From Rutstroemia sp. NJR-2017a BVV2 (lineage: Eukaryota; Ascomycota; Leotiomycetes; Helotiales; Rutstroemiaceae): 64,000 nucleotides of DNA. Within the stretch, counting starts at the first letter, position 1, and each line of letters opens with the position of its first letter. Where the stretch lies: positions 372,001 to 436,000 of the forward strand of contig NJPS01000054.1 of NCBI GenBank assembly GCA_002946415.1, in the 5' to 3' direction. Positions 57,742 through 64,000 of this stretch are shown piece after piece. The position numbers and the translations under genes were made by a program. A model generated the notes under the pieces. The model ran no database searches and had not been told where the DNA came from. It saw nothing but the letters and a program-made list of their open reading frames with translations.

Positions 57742-60700
57742 ATGGTGTCCTTGGAGGACATGGACTTCGACCTTTTGAGTAGTCAAAACCTACTAGGAAG
57801 TGGCCGACGTCAATCATTTTTCCAAAAGCGACAAGAACCAAGTCAAACCCGTCGTGCACAATCTGTATTCCCTTCCGGACGGGAAGGTTTCTCCTCATAT
57901 CACTCCTCCAATACGGACCGATATTCCCGGTCACGAAAACCGATTTCGGGGATTACTCTTCCTGATGACACTGGCGAAGAATCTTCGGGAACAGATGAGT
58001 TTCATACCCCCAACCAAGATGGACCACAGAAGCGTGTGCGAAGCTCGTCTCATTTCACCCCTATCGCAACCAAAAGACGCCAAAGTGAGCGACCTACGAC
58101 GCGTTTCACGACACCGATGGAGAAAGTATACAGGCCAACCTTTCTCGATGGCAATACCTCGAGCAAAAGTCGTACGTCAAACAAAGACCGGCGTCCAGTG
58201 GATGGTGGAGCGCACAAATTTGGTCCAAATACGATCCACTCGATGCAGCAGGAAGTCGGCCAGGATGGACATATAAGCAACAGGCATGGAATTTCTAATG
58301 TGGGATCTAACATCCTGACATCCCAAGACTTGAGCAGTCTCCAATCAGCAGATCGGGCGCCTGAACCTCTGCATGCTGTCAAACGCTCTCGGGTTGGTTT
58401 GCTACGTGAAGAAGACGCTGTGATATCTCCCAAAAGCTTACTGCAACGGCAGACATCCAATGGAGAGAGCCCAAAGTCAGATTACTCTCAAAAGACAACC
58501 GGATTGGATCAGGCATCGCGGAAATTCCGTGCGAAAAGTGCCGCGCCTGCTGTCTTCAGTGATGTTGGTGATGCGCGAAACCTCAAGCGCCAAGCGTCTT
58601 CTCAGCTGCTGGGTTCTTCACCGAAAAAGCTTCAACTGGAGCAACCGCTGTGGCCAAATGCAGAAACATTAGACAAATCATCGCGCCATCTATCCGAATT
58701 TCCTCAAGTACAAGGCCGAAATGGCGTGGAACCTGCCACAAGTTCGTACCGAAAGGCTGCCCTTATGAAACCAACTATCGAGTCTCCGATAAGCAAATCG
58801 GCCAATCCTATCCCCTCAAACGGTCGATCAATTGGACAGACATCACAGAGAATTGATTTATCAGATGACGACTCAGAAGATGATCTTGATAACACGTGGG
58901 AGGCCTCTTACAGGAAAAGTAGAAAGTCTCATTTGACGGTCGCTTGCAGTCCTTACCGTCCCTCCGAAATGTTGGCGAAAAAAAGCGCATTCATCAAGAA
59001 GAAGGGCGTTAAAATTGAATCACAGACTCCATCATCGGGATCTCGAAGGCCTATTACCATAGATCTTGACACATCAGAGAGTGAGCAGGACGATAGACGT
59101 ACGAGACAGGTCCTACCCACGAATAACTGGAGACCGCGCGGAAGGACCTTCGACAGAAATGACTCTACGTCGTTGCAGGCTAGTTCAAGAAAGTCAATAC
59201 CAGATAATGGCGCCTCGCATTTACAGACAGACATACATCGACAAAAGAAGGCCGCAGAGCTCATAGTTTCGAAAGAGTTCGATTTTGAATTTGAAGAAAC
59301 CCAACAAGCAATTTTTGGGGAAGTCTTACCTGAATCCGAAAAGGAGAAACAAGAGCGTGAGCAGGCAAAACGCATCGAAAAGCAAAAAGCACGTGAGTTG
59401 GAAGAAAAGAAGCGGGCTGCGGAGGAAGAACTTAAAAAGAAAAAAGAAGAGTTGAAAGCAGCGAGGTTATTTGAAAAGAAAGCAGCTGAGAAGCGCGAGA
59501 AGGAGCAGAGAGAACTCGAGAGAAAGGCTAGGCTGGCTAAAGAACGTGAGAGACAGGCTCAAGTTGAGTTGGATCTTGCAAAAAAGCGGCGCGAAGACGA
59601 AGAGTTACGGAAGCAGAAGGCAGCTGTGGCTCTCAAACAGAAAGAGGAACGAGAGAAACAACAAGCTGCCGAGAAACGCAAGGAGGATGAGATCTTGAGG
59701 CTGAAGCTGGAGTTACAACAAAGAGACAAGTTTCTTGCAGCTCAGAGTGCTCAAAAGTTGGTGCCAGCGAAGATTTCGAAAGCTAACAGTGTCAAGTCAC
59801 CAAAGGCAGCAGTTCCCTCAGCCTCTACAATCTTACCCTCACAAGATACGGCTGTCCCGGATGATGGAGAGGATCTGTTTGTCTCTGACACTCAAGAAGG
59901 GTATGGAGCTGCTCCCTGTGCCGCGTCTTCGCCAATATTTAGCGACTTGGATGATCTATTTGGAGAAGCCAATGACGGTGATGAAAATTTCTTTCTGGAT
60001 GCACCCGCAGTAGAAACTACAGACGCGGTCGGTGTTAATGTTCTCGACAAAGAAGGAACTCTATCTAATCAACACCAAGAGAAAGATCAGCCTGTCTCCA
60101 TCACTCAAGGACCGTCTAGCGCAGCTGACATTTTTGCCCGAACGAACACTGGACCTCAGAAAGATAGAGAAGCCGAGCGTGAGGCGAATCGGCGTGAAAA
60201 TATTCAAGAACGGGCTGCACAGTCGCGACTTGGTCGAGAGAAATCAGCACTTGCAGCGCCAAATTCTGAATCACAAGTCGAACTGCATCCGGCCAAATTA
60301 CCTTCAAAGCGTGAGAAACGATCAGCACCCAAGAAAACGGCTGTCAGAAGACCTAAAAAGTCTACAGAAAATCTCATGGCTGATATCTTTGGTACTAAGT
60401 TGGTACCACTTCATCCCGTAGGGAATCAGCAGGATAAAGATCTGCCGACTAAAAAGCCTAGATTTGGCGAGAGAGAAAGAACCGAAACATCCAGTATCTC
60501 GCAGAATTTAGCAATCCAGACATCTACCGACGCTAACAAGAAGCCGGAAACAGTATTAATCTCAACCGCACAAGTCGTAGAACTTGAGGAAAGAAGAGCC
60601 AGAATTGAAGCAGACGCGCAAGCTAAGAAGAATGCAAGTAAACTTCAGAGACAGGAATCAGCTCAGAAGCAGAGATATCAAACGAATACCATCGCATTGC

Positions 60701-62166
60701 GAAAGAAGCGTGAGGCAGAGATCAAGGAGAGAGCTCTGAAAGATGGCAGGTCACTTACCTCCAAGGAGTTACAAGACGAAGTCGACAAGTTGATAGAAAA
60801 ACGTGATGTGAGTTTACCTATTCCTTTGGGGGGAAAAACGAGCCTAACAGAAACCTAGCGAGAGAATGAACGAAAACGGCAACGGGCGCGTGGTATTGAA
60901 TCGTCGAGCACTGGAATCGCACAAACTATCTCAAGTCCGGCTCAGGAGATTGAAAGTCCTTCCTCAGAGGCGTCACCTAGCCAAGAAGAAGATGATAGCC
61001 CTGAAGCCATAGCTAGGAGGGAGAGAGAAGCCGAAGCTGCTGTGTTGTTGGAGCGGATGAAGAAAGAATCCGTTCTTAACAAACGTTTTTCCCAGACGGC
61101 TAACAGGCAAGAGATGCAACGTGTCAATACTGACTCAGACTCAGACTCTGATGAGTCAGAAGAAGATCCTGATAATGACGATGACTTAGCCGACATGCGC
61201 GCACAGCTTTCGGAAACCTCAGCTACTACCAATAGTTCCATCAAGCCCAGTCGAAATCGAGATGATGACAATTCAGAAAATGAATCTACAGACGAGGGAC
61301 CTGAAGTGCCCCAGCTCCATACAGATGACTCCGGTGTCCAAAGATCTCAACTATCACCAGATAAGACATCTTTCTCCGGAGGCACAGTCACGCAAAAGCC
61401 AGTCGATGACATGGGCTTCTTAGCTGCGCAGTTACAGATCTCGAGCAGTCTCTCATCACAAACTCTAGCTTCGAGCCCGGCTGTGTACAAGATGGTTAAC
61501 GTCTTCTATGTCATGTCTCAAGAATTCATAGAGGATTATGAGGATACTCCGAAGATGCTGAAATCATTTCAAATTCTCGACAAGGCAAATAAACACGCAC
61601 AATATCTCGTGAATGGTCATCGAAGCAAAAGGAATGACCGGATTTCCATATCAGAGGTGTGGGATCCGGAGTCTGGAAAGTACAGTGCAGATGTTACTCA
61701 CAACAAGTCTAAGACTACAAAATACTACATCATGAAAAAGGCTTTGAGGCCGGAGGAGATAGCCAACTATGATCCGACACAGATTGAGCCTAAAGTTGCC
61801 AACACACTTTGGATAATCAAATGCAAAAAAATCACTCGGGAAAATGACCCCATCACGAACAGCACCAAAGAAAAAGAAGTGGTAACTCTGCCGAAACCAA
61901 GGGCGTACACAGTACTAGAGATGGCCAATCATGATGCTTGTGAATACTTCCTCGAGCAAGTCAAGCCAAAAGCTGAGCAAGAGGAACGCCATCACACAGA
62001 CTACGAAGAAGAGGTAGCGCCTATGGCAAGATCTGGTCGGGATGAATGCAACAGAGAAAGCGAACCGTTCGAGATCCAAGCAGACACAAGAGATTCGCCT
62101 TGGACAGGCTGTGACTTGATTGAGGTACTCGTAGAGCAATTCGAGACCATAGGACCCATCAATTAA
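57742..62166 (+). CDS. Large nuclear-type coiled-coil protein with SUMO-interaction-like motifs
   Basis: Exons 57742-60807 and 60859-62166 (51-bp intron, GTGAGT donor, CCTAACAG branch, CCTAG acceptor) encode 1457 residues. The N-terminal 500 residues are Ser/Arg-rich with many basic patches. Two hydrophobic-acidic motifs lie in it: IDLSDDDSEDD near residue 371 and ITIDLDTSESEQDD near 438, both like SUMO-interaction motifs. Residues about 531-671 form a very charged long helix (Glu/Lys/Arg/Gln only), and a second follows at about 945-1032. An acidic run DSDSDSDESEEDPDND lies near 1120. The C-terminal about 130 residues from 1233 (YKMVNVFYVMSQEFIEDYED...) look folded and contain TKYYIMKKALRPEEIANYDP. 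I recognise no family. Chromatin or nuclear scaffold function is a guess from composition. Confidence 0.72.
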
Positions 62167-64000
62167 TGTCTCCCCACTGGAGGTAAGTTGTTGTACCAAG
62201 CGAATAAAGATCTAGCCGATGAGAAATAGTTTGACTGGAAACTTCCATTCCCCGACCTTGATTTACTCAAATTCCACGAAACTCATATGGATGCCCGCAG
62301 CAAGGCCGTATTAGGTTCCATTGGTAGCAACTACCTGATCCCTTCATCTTCACGTTTCCAATTCCCACCACTATGATTCCGCAAGTTACTTCCAGAACGG
62401 CTTCAGCCTTAGCCAGAAGGTCAAGATCACTGACCACGAATATCCTTCTACCAAAGACGCATCTCTCACAAATATTTCTATCACCGGCGCGAATCTCACC
62501 ACGATGAACCCATTTGGCTGCTACGTCTATTCATTTCGTCTCTTCTATTTCAACTGTCATCATTCTTAACCATCACTACCACCCGCCTACCCGGCTTCCC
62601 ACCAAAAAAATTTCATTCTTGCTACATTCTGATTTACCTCATCACCAGCACTACTACTATCATTTCACTTCTTTTCATTTCATTTTCACCGAAAGTCAGC
62701 GAGACCGCAGCATCTACTGTCATTTCACGTAAAAGGATTCCAACCAATACGCGTTCGACAGTAGTCTAAGAGATGAACGAATATAAGGAGGGAATACTTT
62801 TATACTTGAGATTGATATGTCGATACATTCACTGTGGTACTATTTTATTCTGTTACTCCAGTACGAGTGGTCGCTTGCGTTACTTGGTTCTTGGGAAACA
62901 GGGCGAGGGACCACATATTTATACAGTTTTTCCTTCATGGTCGGGGAGGATTTCGGCTGCTTTGCGGGGCACTTTGGGAGGGGCAGGTGAATGAACGATT
63001 TTATGGACTCGTGCCGGAGAAAGGGAGAACGGCGGAGAGGGGGACTGAAGGGTGCAAACTATGACATGAGGAAGGGGGGCCGAAGATATACATCGTAGAT
63101 AGACATCCTGGATTCCTAGCATATAAAACCAATCTCACATTTTCATTATCGAAGTCTTTTTCATTATTCACCTTACGGAATCATGACAACGGTGACAGTA
63201 TCGACAGCAATAGAATATCCACAACAGTGACAACAGTAAAACTTGAGTGTTGGTAAGAGGAAAACTACGCACACGATCTGGACCTCTGCCTTTGGCGCTT
63301 CAATGGCCTCAGATGTGCTCGGGATCATCATTTTGTGAAGCCACACACACAATTTCGATCATCTTGCAACGATCCGAGGTGTTCGGCATCGTCAACTTCT
63401 CGCTATTACGAACCGACTTTTATACTCCGGTCTAGAGAGGGAAGAGATTGATGCGCATTCACTCGTTGTAGCTGCGGTTAGATTCTGCTCAGGTATTGAT
63501 TGTGTGAGGTATGAGCTATTCACCAGACAACACGCGCTACGGCCATCTCATCGGCAATGTTTAAACAACAGAAACACAGTATAGAATAGAACAGGAATGG
63601 AACATCATGGCAACAGCCTCTCAGCTCGTTCCTTCTAAAGCACCATAGCTAGCAGAATATTGAGAACTGATATCCAAATTTGGCGCATACACGTAAGCGG
63701 CGACGTAAGGAGGGTAGTTCAGCACACTTTCGTTAAAATACACACACCGTCCATACATACATGCATGCATACAGACATACGGCCATCCTCCGTCTCCGTT
63801 CCTATCGAAAAGAAAAGCAGAGTAAACTGAAGCAAGATACATAATATGACACCATGCTCCAGCCAAGCAAATTAGCTTCATATAAACCGAACATCTCCTC
63901 TACTACCCATGCCTTCGCCCCTCTCACCACCAGCCCCATCTCTACTTCGGTGCCTCCCCATCCACAAAACTCAACGCATCCTCCTTCCCCACAACGCCAA
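62167..64000. other. Right end of window, no gene seen
   Basis: About 1.8 kb with short frames only. CAC/TACTAC-rich pyrimidine DNA (62510-62700) and a CATACATACATGCATGCATAC tract near 63755 are low complexity. A gene could begin beyond the window. Confidence 0.4.

Overview
The window looks like nuclear DNA of a filamentous ascomycete. Genes are spaced out and lie on both strands. Most are split by short introns of about 48-75 bp with GTAAGT-like donors, CTAAC/CTAAT branch sites and YAG acceptors. The gene content is typically fungal: a Zn2Cys6 regulator, a CorA-like membrane protein, a cutinase relic, a STAND-type N-terminal domain, Dbp9 and Utp16. The protein families feel most like Leotiomycetes (Helotiales), but that is an inference and not something the sequence proves. 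I see no rRNA, no convincing tRNA, no CRISPR array and no intact transposon.

Left part (1-22 kb): the 3' part of a secreted Ser-rich protein (1-1559); an unrecognised minus-strand coiled-coil gene (about 2972-3740, perhaps starting further upstream); a decayed cutinase with a 14-bp minisatellite in its leader region (5367-6255); a divergent pair of F-box-like paralogues (6516-7328 minus, 7964-8917 plus); a conserved acidic protein (10387-11037); a two-exon endonuclease/exonuclease/phosphatase protein (12460-13700); a 707-residue Zn2Cys6 transcription factor (14327-16552); and a gene with a STAND-type N-terminal domain (18524-20560) followed by a possible small ORF. Three short related repeat segments lie in the intergenic DNA here.

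Middle part (22-47 kb): two minus-strand genes for low-complexity proteins, one with a single membrane span (22905-24275) and one mostly disordered (25469-27406). About 8 kb of gene-free DNA follows, ending in a threefold tandem repeat that runs into the 3' end of a six-exon CorA-like membrane protein gene (35657-38628). Next comes a divergent pair: a mitochondrial-type Sel1/TPR protein (39300-40503, minus) and the ribosome-biogenesis factor Utp16/Bud21 (40762-42201, plus). Another gene-poor stretch of about 5 kb follows.

Right part (47-64 kb): a C2H2 zinc-finger protein (47463-48500); a secreted 890-residue glycosidase-like protein (49510-52347, minus); the DEAD-box helicase Dbp9 (53384-55306), divergent from it; a 104-residue RanBP2-type zinc-finger protein (56140-56454); and a 1457-residue nuclear-type coiled-coil protein with SUMO-interaction-like motifs (57742-62166). 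Two genes, UTP16 and DBP9, serve pre-ribosome assembly. The others are not obviously one pathway, and I see no biosynthetic cluster or defence island. The most unusual items are the cutinase relic, the divergent F-box-like pair, the dispersed hairpin-like repeat, and the frame-preserving intron of DBP9.
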